The notes under the pieces: generated by a model
Told to the model about the DNA's origin: nothing
The model's database searches: none
Seen by the model: only the letters and a program-made list of their open reading frames with translations
Position numbers and translations under genes: made by a program
In this document: positions 28,211 through 40,600 of the stretch, piece after piece
Layout of the letters: each line of letters opens with the position of its first letter
Position numbering within the stretch: position 1 is the first letter of the stretch
From: Arabidopsis thaliana
Lineage: Eukaryota; Streptophyta; Magnoliopsida; Brassicales; Brassicaceae
Direction of reading: 5' to 3'
DNA length: 64,000 nt
Assembly (NCBI RefSeq): GCF_000001735.4
Contig: NC_003070.9
Span: forward strand, 10,844,001 to 10,908,000

Positions 28211-29359
28211 CGAATAATCTCAATTATAAAATCGAATTTAAATAAATCGAAATTTTGATATCATTTATAAATTAGTTTATTGTAGGCAACTTCTTACAAA
28301 TTTATTTTTCAGGTGGACTGGACTGATGACATACTTCAACAACAAATTTAAGTGTTTCAAATCTAAGGGTTTTAGATTTAAACAAATATATTTATAAATG
28401 GTAGTACGTATTTCTATCGGTTGTTGTCCTTGTCCCAAAATAAAGCTATCGAGCAAATTTAGCTTTTATTCCCACACAAGTTTGTATCCATATATTTAGG
28501 TTCTCTTTACTACTTCAAAATTTGTAATGATTGTTTGTATTCTGACTTTATATTTTCTGGACGGTGAATTTGTTATTTTTAAGTAGAAAATCTTACATTT
28601 GCTTGTTTATAAATAATCGATGGGCGTAGGATGAAATATTCGTGTACTAAAAAGAAAACTTTTTTTTTTATCATCCGAAATAAATGATCTCTAGCTACAA
28701 ATTATTTTTCTTAGGACATGATCTTTGGGCCTCGATCATATAGACATATACAACATTAGCAAAGTCATAAAGATCTACAGGAAGATGAAAAATATTTGTC
28801 TTTCAAAAATTCTTCAATGCTCTAATATTCTTTCTTTTCGATATTCATAAAGATGATGCAGTTTAAGTTTTGAGTATTTGCCGGTAGTGAATTATGCTCA
28901 ATATAATGTATGGTGTAAATGTTGGAAAGAAAAAACAATCTGCCGAAGGGTGTTGAAACTCTCCGATAAATAATTGAGATCATTTGGTTAAATCTTCTTG
29001 TGAAAATTTGTTCACAGTAATATAATTAAAATACCTCTAATAATTGCATGACTAATCTGTTAAAACATTTCATAAAATTTCAGATTTAACAAAGTAAGCT
29101 AGTATCTTGTTTAAGAAGTTGCTATGAGCCTATTATTGGAGTTGGATCGGTGTGAATTGTTTTGGATCTATATTACTATAAATTTATGTAAAATGTGTAA
29201 GAATAATTTCTCAATCAGACAGTGCATGTGGGGGATCTTGAAAGGCAGGGAGAAAAGCCCTAGTTTCACGGCTTTCTTAATGAGGAATTTAATTTTAGAG
29301 AATCCATTCTAATTTTATATTATATTCCCAAAAGGCAAAGAGCTTAATATTCATACAAA

Positions 29360-29400
29360 TGTTGTCTTTAACACACACAAAAAAAAACTGTTGTCTTTAA
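29360..29400 (+). repeat. A-tailed micro-insertion between 12 bp direct repeats
   Basis: tgttgtctttaa occurs at 29360-29371 and 29389-29400. The 17 nt between are cacacacaaaaaaaaac. Confidence 0.6.
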
Positions 29401-32400
29401 TTTGTCGTTTTATGATGTTATTCATATACTTTGTGAAACTGTCACACCTCTGTTTGCACACTATTTATTTTTAAGATATCAACGGTTAATAGCATGTCGC
29501 AGAATTTTGTTTTGTTTTATCGCTAACACTGATATATTAAAATATTGCCGCGTTTCTTGTAAAACCACAATTTTTTTTAAAAAACCATTAAAATTACATG
29601 CATAACAATTTTTCCTTACGGTAATTTAAAAAGTAAACAAAAAACAGAAGCTTTCCGAAACGTATATATCATTAGTATATAACTAATAGCTTATTAATTA
29701 GAATTTTTATGAATAATATTAATATGTAACTAACAGATTATTTCATCACAATTTCATTGTCAAATTCTTTTTGAGTTTTTGTATACCATATATATATTTA
29801 TCGTATGGCAAAAAAAAAAAAAAAAGTACGTGAGATTTATATTCTATGACTTTTGTTTGGTAATTCATATGAGTTATTTGATAGGTCATGCCATGAATAA
29901 TCTCATGGATCTATTATTTCTCTTGTATCAATTGGATTCAAACGTTATATTCCCTTTACGTTGGTTAAATTAAACTCGATATCAAGGAAACGAAAAGTTT
30001 TTTAAAAATGACAAGCAAGCTAAGCAAGCATCACGTTTCACATACACATATTTCGTTTTTGGTTTTAATCATTCACATATATAAATTATAATATTATTTT
30101 ATTATAACTGAATTATATGAAATGATCCATGAGAGTGTCAGAGACTCAGACTCAGAGCAGCCTTTATCAAAATGTTGTCCCGCGTTATTTACGCGATCGA
30201 TCCAACTGATGTGTGTGTCAACTTTTAATTCCATCTTTTGTCTTTTTCTTTTACCGTTTTTTTCTAAACCAAGTTGAAATCCAGATACTAAAAACCATGA
30301 AATCTAATAATCTATTATAACTACGTTTACGTGTTACCAAAAAAATAAATATATATAGTCGCTTACGTTCTAACTTCGTTAAAAAAATAAACTGCAATTA
30401 GTTCATCATCTAAAAATGCTTTAACTTATGGATGATCATTAAAATAAAATAAAAATAATATTAACTTGACCAAACGTAAAGACTACGAGCTTTGTTGGAT
30501 CAGTTGTGGCCACCAATTTTTTTTGTCAACCATTAATTATTATATTCAGATTTTTGTAACAAAATTGTAGGCTCTGCATGGTAGACATCATTAGCGTAAA
30601 AATATTAACTTTATTCTGTTTTGTGCCAAAAATATTACCAATCAAAGTAATTGGGTAGAAAAAATATTTTTGTCCTTTTGCAGGAAATATATAATAAACT
30701 CTCATTTTTAATGGAGTAAAAATATTTCACTACTTTTTGCTTTTACTCTCTCTTGTTCATTTTTGCCTTTTTCCTCTTAATTACTCCCAAACCAATCACA
30801 GCTGTAGAAATTCATAAATAGAAATAGAATAAAGAAGAAAAAAAAGGTAATGAGTACTAACATTTTGATGTGGGATTTTGAGAGAGTGTGAGAATATAAT
30901 GGAAATAGTGACTTTAGGTCAAGTCAAATCGTCCATCTAGTCTGATTGATAGAAAGAAAACTTCATCACAACTCTTTGTTTCCTAAATAAATTGTTTTGA
31001 TTTGACGAGTGGGGAAAACAATAGTCCTAACATTTTATTGCCAAATTTTACTTTTTAGAAATTATTACATTTCCTGAAATCTTATTGCATGATTAATATT
31101 GAAGACAAAATATTAATGTACTGTAATTTTAAGTACCTATATTCTCAAAAATTTGTTTTAGTGCTCACAATATTCTTGCCTTTTAGTATTTTTTCGAACT
31201 GATTGTATGTACTTTTTGTGAATTTGTTTTCTTCTTCAGTATAACTAAATTACAACTTTTCTTGTAGTTGTATGTTATATAGATATTTGATCTAACTTTG
31301 TTAAGAAACAATGAAATATTATAAATTTATACACATATTTTTAATGGAAATGTATTTACATATTTGTGTTGATATAATTACAACTGTGAAATCGACTATA
31401 ACAATGTTGGTTTCAAATTTGATAATTTCTTTTAATTTGTTTCCATCATATTTCTTAATACATATTTTTAGGCGAAAAAGAAAAAAAATTAGGTCGGTTA
31501 TATTATATCTCTTCCGTTATTGAATTGTTTTATGCATTATATTTCTAACCTCCGTCGCTTCGCCGTAAACACTTCCTTTCTAGCGAATTTGTGTTACACC
31601 AATATAATAAAAGTCCACGTAATATCAATGATAAAATAGACGTAAGAACTAATGTGATAAATTTAGTGGCAAGTCCCATCATTAAGCCTTTTAGAGTAGT
31701 TTCTTTGTTACCTCAAATCAATTAATGAGACCATGCATTTATGAAAACGATTGTTTGCAAATAGTTAAGACTAATTATTTCACACACAAAAAGTTAAATC
31801 AAAGAACTATGACCAGTGATCATGGTTTACGACATGGAAACAAAGGATGGGATAAGCTTAACATCTATCATATCATTGATTAAATTATTATTATTTTGAC
31901 TAAATAGTAATTTGGTCAACACTATTGTATTTTTTTAAAACACTAACCACTATGATTAGTACGTTTTTTGGAACTTATGATTAGTTCGATTATTCTCATG
32001 AACTTATGGTTTAATTTATTCGCATAAACTTATTGATCAGTAACTTTAAGTTTTCTTTTCTATATAAGTGATATATATATATGGATAATGGATATATTAG
32101 CCCGACTAATTCGAAAATATTAGGAATTTTAGGAATTAATCTCTATATAATAAACAGAGTTTTATGGTGCTCAAAACAATCCTAACACACTTAAATAAAT
32201 AATTATCTGCAACCCATCACCAAAGACCTAACACTATTCAGGAAGATATGAATTCATTAGGTATGATTCCGCTTTCATTATGAATCATCAAAACCTTACA
32301 ATAGGACTTCAAGTTTTATGGAATCATAAACTAGTTTGATATTAACTTTAGGTTTTCAATTGTCATCTCCATTAAAATTAACTTAGGTTTTCTGTCATAT

Positions 32401-32439
32401 ACTGTATTTTGCTGTTTTTGCTTTGTGTCGTGACTCGTG

Positions 32440-32852
32440 CGATAGACTCCTGAGACAATGACTCGGTAAAAGTTGACATTGGTAGTTCCTGTGCTCCCTC
32501 TTTGACTTGGATGCCAAGTTTTCTAACCGAAATTACTAAGTCAAATCTTTAATTCCTAAATGGGCCAAGCCCAAACTAAAAGACGCGCTACCTCTTTCCA
32601 CGTGTCACTTTTTGTTACTTTGTCGCAAAGTCTTTTCTTTTTCTCTTAACCTTAAAAGATAATTAATGGGCCTTTTTATATAGAGGCCCATTTATCTGAA
32701 AGAAAGCGAAATCAAAATCTCTCCTTTGTTTCTTTCTTCTTCTCCTTCCTCCATAAGACAAGAAGCGACAGAGGGAAAGAAGAAGAATTCCTAAAACCCT
32801 TGAGCAATTTTCCGTTTCTAGAAGATCGCGTCCGGTTTTGGCCTCTAGACCC
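32440..32852 (+). promoter_or_regulatory. TWINKY promoter and leader, duplicated from the TWINKLE promoter
   Basis: Contains an inverted pair of site II elements TGGGCC-N12-GGCCCA (32667-32690), a further tgggccaagccca at 32561, and a telo-box-like aaaaccctt (32793-32801). The same elements in the same order precede TWINKLE (37489-37512 and 37597-37605). Site II plus telo-box is the usual arrangement of plant genes for DNA replication and organelle biogenesis. Confidence 0.7.
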
Positions 32853-35017
32853 ATGTCTGAAAACGTCCCTGATCACCAAAGTACCAATGGTTTTTCATCT
32901 TCCGATTTCTGTATATTTTTGAAATTGGGGTTTCTTTAGTCAATTAGGATTCTGATTCTGTTCCTATTGCTCCCATTCTTCAGTTTCACTATGTTTTCAT
33001 GCTTCTTGTTATTGAGTCCTCGTGTTTCCATTTGTATGCATTTTCTGCTTTGTAGTTGTTCCTGAAGAAGAAGCAGGCAAGAAGGTTGTTCTGTCTAAAT
33101 TAGTGACTTTGATGCGTAAATTGTCAGAACAAGGAATCGATGCTCAAAACTGTCCTCCAGGAGTACGTAGTTGCTTGATATGTCCGAAGGTATCGCATGC
33201 TTATATATATGCCAATACTTAAAGTACTATGTGGATGTTGCTTGATTCATGTTGAGTATCTTGGAAAAGGCTAATTTAGATAACTTGTGGGTGCATTAGT
33301 GTGAAGTTGGAGACTCTGGAGAAAAAAGCTTGACTCTTTACATATACCCTGATGGGTTTGTTATCTTATTATCTCATATAATAAAGTTATGGTTTTGAAC
33401 TTGTTGTTCATGAGAATGTAGTTCATGATCATGTCTTTTAATTTTCTGATTCTGTAGTTCGTCAGCTAAATGGACTTGCAGGAGGAAGTGTGGGTTAAAA
33501 GGTGTACTACAGGTGAGTTGTGATGGTTGAGTATGAGGATAACCAACATTTTATAAAGTAAAAAACTTTATTATATTTTGGACTTATCCTCATTTCTGTT
33601 TGCAGGTGGATGGTAAGTTGGTATCTAAAGATCCAATAGGGAAGGTTGAAAGAAAAATTACGGTGGAGAGTATAAAGCTAGAACCTCTCTGTGATGAGGT
33701 TGTTATCTTCATTTATATGTTTCATGAGAGAATAACTGAACTTTGTGAATTCGTCATTTCGTTGTAGTTATATGAGTTTGATCATATTTATTGTGTTGTT
33801 GGTTATGCTTCAGATTCAAGATTTTTTTGCTGCAAGAGCGATTTCAGGGAAAACACTCGAGAGAAATCGAGTTATGCAGAAAAGAATAGATGACGAGGTA
33901 GCTTACAAGTATTCTTCTGAATTGCTTATGTTTTCAAGAATAATTTAGAAATCCTGAAAATATCTAGTAACATTCTTGGTTCTGGTCCTGTGTGTCTGTT
34001 GTTATTTACTTTCTCATCTCTAATTACTTGCTACATTTAATGCCGCAGATTGTGATTGCTTTTACGTATTGGCAAAGAGGGGAGCTTGTGAGTTGCAAGT
34101 ACCGATCTCTAACTAAGAAGTTCGTTCAGGTTCACATCATACAAATTCCCTTCTCAACAGTAGACATGAACAACTCTCTTACATGCTTCTTTCTTTGACT
34201 TTCCTTCAGGAAAGGAATACACGGAAGATCTTGTATGGGCTTGATGACATAGAAGAAACATCTGAAATCATTATAGTATGTCTGCATTTATCAACCTTAC
34301 ATGATGATACGATTGACAGATTAAACTGTGAAGAGCAGTATGTTAATTCTTAATCTGTGGGAAAATTAAACTTTAGGTTGAAGGGGAACCAGATAAACTT
34401 GCAATGGAAGAGGCTGGTTTTTTCAATTGTGTGTCTGTTCCTGATGGAGCTCCAGAGACGGTTTCTTCAAAGGAAATTCCATCTGAATCCAAGGTAGGTT
34501 TCATACTTTATATCTCTTTTTTTCCCATTTCTCTCTTATTTGATTTCTTAAGCATTTTACTCTTCTGTCAAACTAGGACACGGCGTTTAAGTACATATGG
34601 AATTGCAATGACTATCTTAAAAAGGTATGCGATAACTTAATATTTTTGGTTTGATGTGTGATTGTTTTGAATGTCAATATTCCAAGTATAAAATTGTTTT
34701 TATTGGTAGGCGTCTCGGATTGTTATTGCTACTGACGGAGATGGACCTGGTCAAGCTCTAGCGGAAGAACTTGCACGGCGTTTGGGGAAAGAAAGATGTT
34801 GGCTTGTCAAATGGCCGAAGAAAAGTGAAGATGAACATTTCAAAGATGCAAACGAGGTTAGTGTAGATTATATGTAAAATTTATGAAATTGCTTTTGTGG
34901 TTACTCTGGTCTTAATGACCATTACTTGGATGATTTTCTTAGGTGCTTATGTCTAAGGGACCTCATTTACTCAAGGAAGCTATTCTAAATGCTGAGCCTT
35001 ACCCTTTGAAGTCATGA
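32853..35017 (+). CDS. TWINKY: Truncated TWINKLE paralogue: zinc ribbon plus Toprim, no helicase
   Basis: Exons 32853-32889, 33056-33189, 33300-33355, 33458-33512, 33606-33698, 33814-33897, 34049-34129, 34210-34275, 34377-34493, 34577-34624, 34710-34856, 34943-35017 give 330 aa. Exons 2-11 match TWINKLE one for one. The Toprim part has VEGEPDKLAMEEAG and TDGDGPGQ (Asp266 region), so acidic metal ligands are kept. The zinc ribbon keeps Cys55-X2-Cys58, but the second knuckle is Cys83-X3-Cys87, one residue shorter than in TWINKLE. The organelle presequence is missing by deletion, and the protein stops right after the Toprim domain. Phage-T7-like primase activity is the inferred role; whether this product is active or imported is open. 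The first ATG was used; the frame stays open but ATG-less back to 32757. Confidence 0.82.
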
Positions 35018-35310
35018 AGTGTGTCCAAGTCATGTTCTTCATATTTGTCTTATTAATTTTTCGGAACTAGCATTAAGAGTATAATTTTTATTTTCTTTCT
35101 AATTTTGCATATTATACACATTCTAAATTTAATTATTAACCAAGAAAATATATTAATTGAACTTTTTGATGAAACAGAGTACATAGCACTTTTGGATTAA
35201 AAAACCAACGAATTTACATTAGTTAAGAAGACAATTAACTAATGGTTAAACTCTAACTAATATTGAAACTACCAAGGAACAAATTAGAAACAGACAGAAC
35301 ATAGACAAAT
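35018..35310. other. Convergent 3' region between TWINKY and bHLH052
   Basis: AT-rich. The first 40 bases still resemble the TWINKLE intron after its helicase linker (caagtcatgttctt against aaagtcatgtcctt at 40440), marking where the duplicated helicase part was lost. Confidence 0.5.
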
Positions 35311-36260
35311 CTAATTCATCAGATTTGTTGACAACAATTTGTTAATGTCTCGAGAAATCTTAGGGTTTGTCAAGATGCATTCTTCGGCTTTTAGGACTTG
35401 AACCATTTCCCTTGGAACCACACACACTTCTTCTGTAGATAGCTTCTCCTGGATTTCTTGAGAACCAAGCAAAAACTGCATTTCTCTTCCCACCTTTGAA
35501 CTATCCAGAGTCTGCAAAATTTAAACAAGTATCGTATAAAAAAAGGAAGGAAAATACTGCAAGGAACCATTTGGATTTAGGGTTTATCTTATACCTGCAT
35601 TTTGGTCTGCTTCAGTTGGAGAATCTCAATTTGAGCCTGCAAGAACTTGACATATTTAGCTGCGGCATTGAACATTTCGGCAGTGTTGTGTTTCTGGCTT
35701 CCAGGGATTAGTTTTCCCAGCTCTTGAGTCTTCTCTGTGATTCTTCTTCTCCTCTTTCGTGCTGCGATGCTCTGAGCAGATAGCTCTCGCTTCTTGGTGT
35801 CGCCTTGTTCAGTCCACCCAACCTTGAACGTCGATGAGAAATCAGGAGCTTGAAACTTGGAAATGTTGGAAGCTTCTGTGATGTAAGAATCCAAGAGGTA
35901 ATTAGATTCAGGGCTAGGGGAAAAAGGGTCGTGACTGTTGAAATGGAAGCTGGAGTCAATGAGTTTCTGGTGTTTTGGCGTGTGGAAGGAATCTAATTCC
36001 TGTGACTCGTTGAAGACTCGGGTCTTAGGGCTAGGAAGGAAGATTTCTTGAGATGGAAGAAACGACTCGTAGAAATGATCATAGTGATCAAACCCGAAGA
36101 GAGACGGTGAAAGAGCTTCGTCGGGATACAATGGCTGATGTTGCGGTTGCTCTTGGAAGAAGAAACTGTCAGTTTCAGGGATAATCATATCCACATCAGG
36201 GATAAAGCAATCCTGAAGCTGGATTACATCTGAGTTGGAGAAGTAGCTTAAGCAGTCCAT
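35311..36260 (-). CDS. BHLH52: Basic helix-loop-helix transcription factor
   Basis: Two exons on the complement, 35595-36260 and 35311-35511, give 288 aa. Residues 1-155 are Phe/Ser/Pro/Asp-rich without a known fold. The basic region is QSIAARKRRRRITEK (163-177), then a loop with IPGSQKHNTAEMF and helix 2 AAAKYVKFLQAQIEILQLK. The usual Glu that reads the CA of an E-box is Ala here (Q-A-R type), as in several plant bHLH groups, so E-box binding is uncertain. Helix 2 runs into the second exon. The gene lies between the two primase genes, on the opposite strand. Position fits bHLH052. Confidence 0.88.
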
Positions 36261-37616
36261 AGTTAAGAAATAGATGATGAATTTTTAGCAAATGAAGAAT
36301 GTGAAGCAATCAGGAGCAGTTACAGATGGGGAGGTTTTGAGTAAATGGTTTAATTAAGACTTAATTAGCTTTAATTGCTGCTAATCAAGCTTAGAGAGAG
36401 TAAACGCAGAAAACAAAGGAAAGGACAGGAGAAGATATATGAGAGAAGCAGGGATTCTGTCTTTTGTTTTCTTTTGAGTGAAGTAAGACAATTCAGGTAG
36501 TAAGTTTGTAACTTGTAACTTAACTGTCACGAAATAAATATGAAAGAGAGAGGGAGAAGTTAGGGTTTTGGCGAGGATTAAGGAAGGGCTATAGTGGGTT
36601 TTAACTTTTAGATTTAGCTTAACAACCTCCTAAATATTAGGCCTCGTTTATTTTCTTTTTCTTAATTCCATTTCAAGAAATATATACTTATATTAGCTTG
36701 ACGTTATTTTGGTACATTTTATTAGTTCTTCAAAGATACTAGATTAGGAACTAAAAAAAAGTTTAAAATGAAGTTAGAGTTCTACAGCCTCTAAAGCCTC
36801 AGTAGGCTACTACCAATCAGCCCAAACAATTTTAATTTGCCAATAACTTTTTTATTCGTGGAATTTCACGAAATATATACAAAAAATATATAATTTCTTT
36901 ATATTATACCACGAAAGCATACACCACATTTCACACTTGAATCCCAAAGAGAAATCAGACACTACTTTCTAATGAAGAATTAGTTATCTAGTACCATAGA
37001 AATGTAATTCACAAACCGCATTTAGTTTATCCTCATGAACTTATGTTTAGTAGTATAAATTCGCAAAAACATATATTAAAATTCATTAATTCTACAACAT
37101 CTAAAATTCATTATGTATATTAGTTCTTAGTATTATATAATAGCATATTGGGCTATTACATTTATTTTTTACTATTTTAAAACAATTTAAGAAAAATGAA
37201 TTAAGTAAGTAATTTGTGTCATATTTTAGCGTTTTTCTTTTATCGGTGGCGCGATTTACTCGGTAAAAGAAGAGCTACTACGGTTTTAGCGGCTAAAAAT
37301 GTTGAGATTGGTGGTTCCACGTTGTTCTCTCTGACTTTGCCGCCAAGTTTCCTATCTCAACTAATTAAAAATGGGCCAGGCCCAATCGCTCTTCTACGTG
37401 CCACACACGCTTTGACTTTGTTGCCAAGGTTTTTCTTAAGGAAATAATGGGTCGAAATAAATGCTAACAGGCCTAAAGTAACAATTAATGGGCCTTTTTG
37501 CTTCGAAGCCCATTTATCTCAAAGAGAGCGAAATCAAAATCTTCCTTCGTCTTCCTCCATAAGACACGGATACAGAGGAGGGAAAGAAGAACCCCTAAAA
37601 CCCTTGAGCAACCACT
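36261..37616. promoter_or_regulatory. Divergent region: bHLH052 leader (left) and TWINKLE promoter (right)
   Basis: The right part (from about 37240) is the paralogue of 32440-32852, sharing an 'actcggtaaaag' block, site II elements (37489-37512), 'gagcgaaatcaaaatct', and the telo-box-like aaaaccctt (37597-37605). The left part is GA-rich on the plus strand, the leader of bHLH052. The middle is plain AT-rich DNA. Confidence 0.6.
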
Positions 37617-37628
37617 ATGAATGGATAA
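37617..37628 (+). promoter_or_regulatory. Minimal uORF (ATG-AAT-GGA-TAA) ahead of TWINKLE
   Basis: A three-codon frame closes 36 nt before the main start at 37665. It is absent from TWINKY because it lies inside the deletion there. It may lower translation of TWINKLE if the transcript begins upstream. Confidence 0.5.
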
Positions 37629-37664
37629 TAGCTGAAGAGCTTTTACTCAAATCGATACTTCGAG

Positions 37665-40600
37665 ATGCGATTTTTGCTTCGTTTACCACAAATTCATTTT
37701 CGGAAACTCTCGTGCTCGATGTCTGTACTCATGGGTTCGAAGCAATTCCTCGAATTTTGTCTTCTTCCTTCTTTTGCCTCATACCCTTCTTCTCCTTCTT
37801 ATTCTTCAAGTAGACAAGTATCTTCCGTTTCTAGAAGATTTCGACCAGTTTTGGCCTCGAGACCTGTGTCCAAAAACAGTCCTTATTACCAAAGGACCAA
37901 TGGTTTATCATCTTACAATTCAATCCCCAGAGTCCCAACTCCTGGTATGTGTTGAATTCCTTAGTTCGATTTCTATATATGTTTGAAATTATTGACATTT
38001 GGGGTTATATTTTAGTCATTTAGGAGATTCTGGTTCTGTTCTTATTACTCCTCTTCTTGTTATTTAGTCATATTGTGTTTCCATGTGTATGCATTTGGTT
38101 TATAGCTGCTTGCAATTACTACAAGCTATAGTAATGGAACTGTTTGATGAAGTTTCTCAGCATTTTCTGCTTTGTAGTTGATACTGAAGTAGAAGCAGAT
38201 AAGAGGGTTGTTCTATCTAGATTAGTGACTTTGAGGCGTAAATTGGCGGAACAGGGAGTTGATGCTGAAAACTGCCCCCCAGGACAACATAGTGGCTTGA
38301 TATGTCCGACGGTATTTCTTATAGTCTTGTTCATATGCTTATATTTGCCAAGACTTAAGTACTATCTGGATGTTGCTTTCATTGATGTTTGCTCTTTCTT
38401 TTGGGATTCATGTTGAGTATCTTGAAAAAGGCTAATTTAGATTGTCCACTGTTCTGGTGGGTACATCAGTGTGAAGGTGGAAACTCTGGAGAAAAAAGCT
38501 TGTCTCTTTTTATAGCCCCTGATGGGTATGTTATCTTATTATCTCATCAAAATATGTTTTGGTCATGAGACTGTTGTTAATCATGGTGTTTTATTTTCTA
38601 ATTTGTAGTTCATCAGCTACATGGAATTGCTTTAGGGGGAAGTGTGGGTTAAAAGGTGGAGTTCGGGTGAGTTGCGATGGTTGAGTACGAGTACGAGTAC
38701 GACCAACATTTTATGAAGTAAAGCTTGATTATATTTTGAACTTATCCTTATTCCTGTTTGCAGGCGGATGGTGGGTTGGCATCTGCTGATCCTATAGAGA
38801 AGGTTGAAAGAAAAATTACGGTGGAGGGTATAGAGCTAGAACCTCTCTGTGATGAGGTTGTTGTCTTCTTTCATATGTTTCTTTTGACATACTTATTCTT
38901 ATTATTTCTTCTGTGTCTACTGCTTTCCTTAGATGATGACTGAACTTTGTGAATTCTTCTTTTCGTTGTAGTTATATGAGTTTGATAAATTTTATTTGTG
39001 TTCTTGGTTACGTTTCAGATTCAAGATTATTTCGCTGCAAGAGCGATTTCACGGAAAACACTCGAGAGAAATCGGGTTATGCAGAAAAGAATAGGTGACG
39101 AGGTAGCTTACGAGTATTCTTCTGAATTGGTTATTTTTCAAGATTTTTGCTGTCCTCAGATTCTAAAGGCGATGGCCACTCGCTGTTCCGATCTTGATTG
39201 CAATTTAGAATTCCTGATTTTCTAGTTAAATTTTTGACTTAAGGAACATGATTAGTTCTGATCCTGTGTGTCCGACTCTGTCTTATACTTTCTCATCTCT
39301 AATATTTTTATATGTTTAATGCGGCAGATTGTAATTGCGTTTACTTATTGGCAAAGAGGGGAGCTTGTGAGTTGCAAGTACCGGTCTCTAACTAAGATGT
39401 TCTTTCAGGTTCACATCATACAAATTCCCTTCTCAATAGCAGATGTAAATAACTCTCTCGAGCTTTCTGTTACGACTGTTCTCTTACATACTTTTTTCTT
39501 TGATTTTCCTTCAGGAAAGGAAGACACGGAGGATCTTATATGGTCTTGATGACATAGAAAAAACATCTGAAGTCATTATAGTATGTCTGCATTTATCTCC
39601 TTTAAATTATCGTACGAAACTAAACTGTGAAGAGCAGTATGTTAATTCTTTGGGGAAAATAAAACTTTAGGTTGAAGGGGAGATAGATAAACTTGCAATG
39701 GAAGAAGCTGGTTTTCTCAATTGTGTATCCGTTCCTGATGGAGCTCCAGCGAAGGTTTCTTCGAAGGAAATCCCATCGGAAGACAAGGTTTGACTGGTCT
39801 TCTAGGTTTCATACTTTATATCTCTTTTTTTTTCCGTTCTCTTTTATTTGATTCCTTAAGTATTTTACTGTTCGGTGAAGCTAGGACACGAAGTATAAAT
39901 TTCTATGGAATTGCAATGACTATCTAAAAAAGGTGTGTGATAATTTATTATTTGGTTTGAATGTCAATATTCCAAGAATCTGGGAATAATATGGTCTTTA
40001 TTCGTAGGCGTCTCGAATTGTTATTGCTACTGACGGAGATGGACCTGGTCAAGCTATGGCGGAAGAAATTGCACGGCGTTTGGGTAAAGAAAGATGTTGG
40101 CGTGTCAAGTGGCCGAAGAAAAGTGAGGATGAACATTTTAAAGATGCAAACGAGGTTAGATTAGATTATATGTAAATTTTATGAAACTGCCTTCGAGATT
40201 ACCTTGATTTAAATGACCACAATGATTCCTTACTTGGGCGATTCTTAGGTTCTTATGTCTAAGGGACCTCATTTACTCAAGGAAGCTATTTTAGATGCTG
40301 AGCCATATCCTATACTAGGATTATTCTCCTTCAAAGATTTCTTTGATGAAATTGATGCCTACTATGATAGAACACATGGGCACGAGTATGGTGTTTCAAC
40401 AGGGTGGAAAAATTTGGACAACTTGTATAGTGTAAGCGTTAAAGTCATGTCCTTTTTTCAAAAATATTGTTGTAGGCTCATCAACTAATGTGATATATTC
40501 AATTTGCTCCTGATCAGGTTGTGCCAGGGGAGTTGACAGTTGTGACAGGGATCCCTAATTCTGGAAAGAGTGAATGGATTGATGCTATGTTGTGCAATCT

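Larger units (their letters stand above)
26974..32852. other. Gene-poor intergenic stretch of about 5.9 kb
   Basis: No convincing gene, RNA gene or intact transposon. It holds the WRKY14 3' UTR, two A-tailed micro-insertions (28155-28210, 29360-29400) and, from about 32440, the duplicated promoter of TWINKY. Open frames such as 28015-28200 and 29124-29312 lack domains. A weak Helitron-like hairpin near 31548-31563 could not be confirmed. Confidence 0.55.

Noticed and set aside
31536..31580. Possible second Helitron hairpin (cctccgtcgcttcgccgt)
   Set aside because: Stem is poor, the CTAG lies too far off, and no matching 5' end was found.
32140..32330. Helitron-like 5' start (tctctatataataaa) near 32140
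   Set aside because: No hairpin before the only CTAG downstream (near 32332); AT-rich starts of this kind occur by chance.
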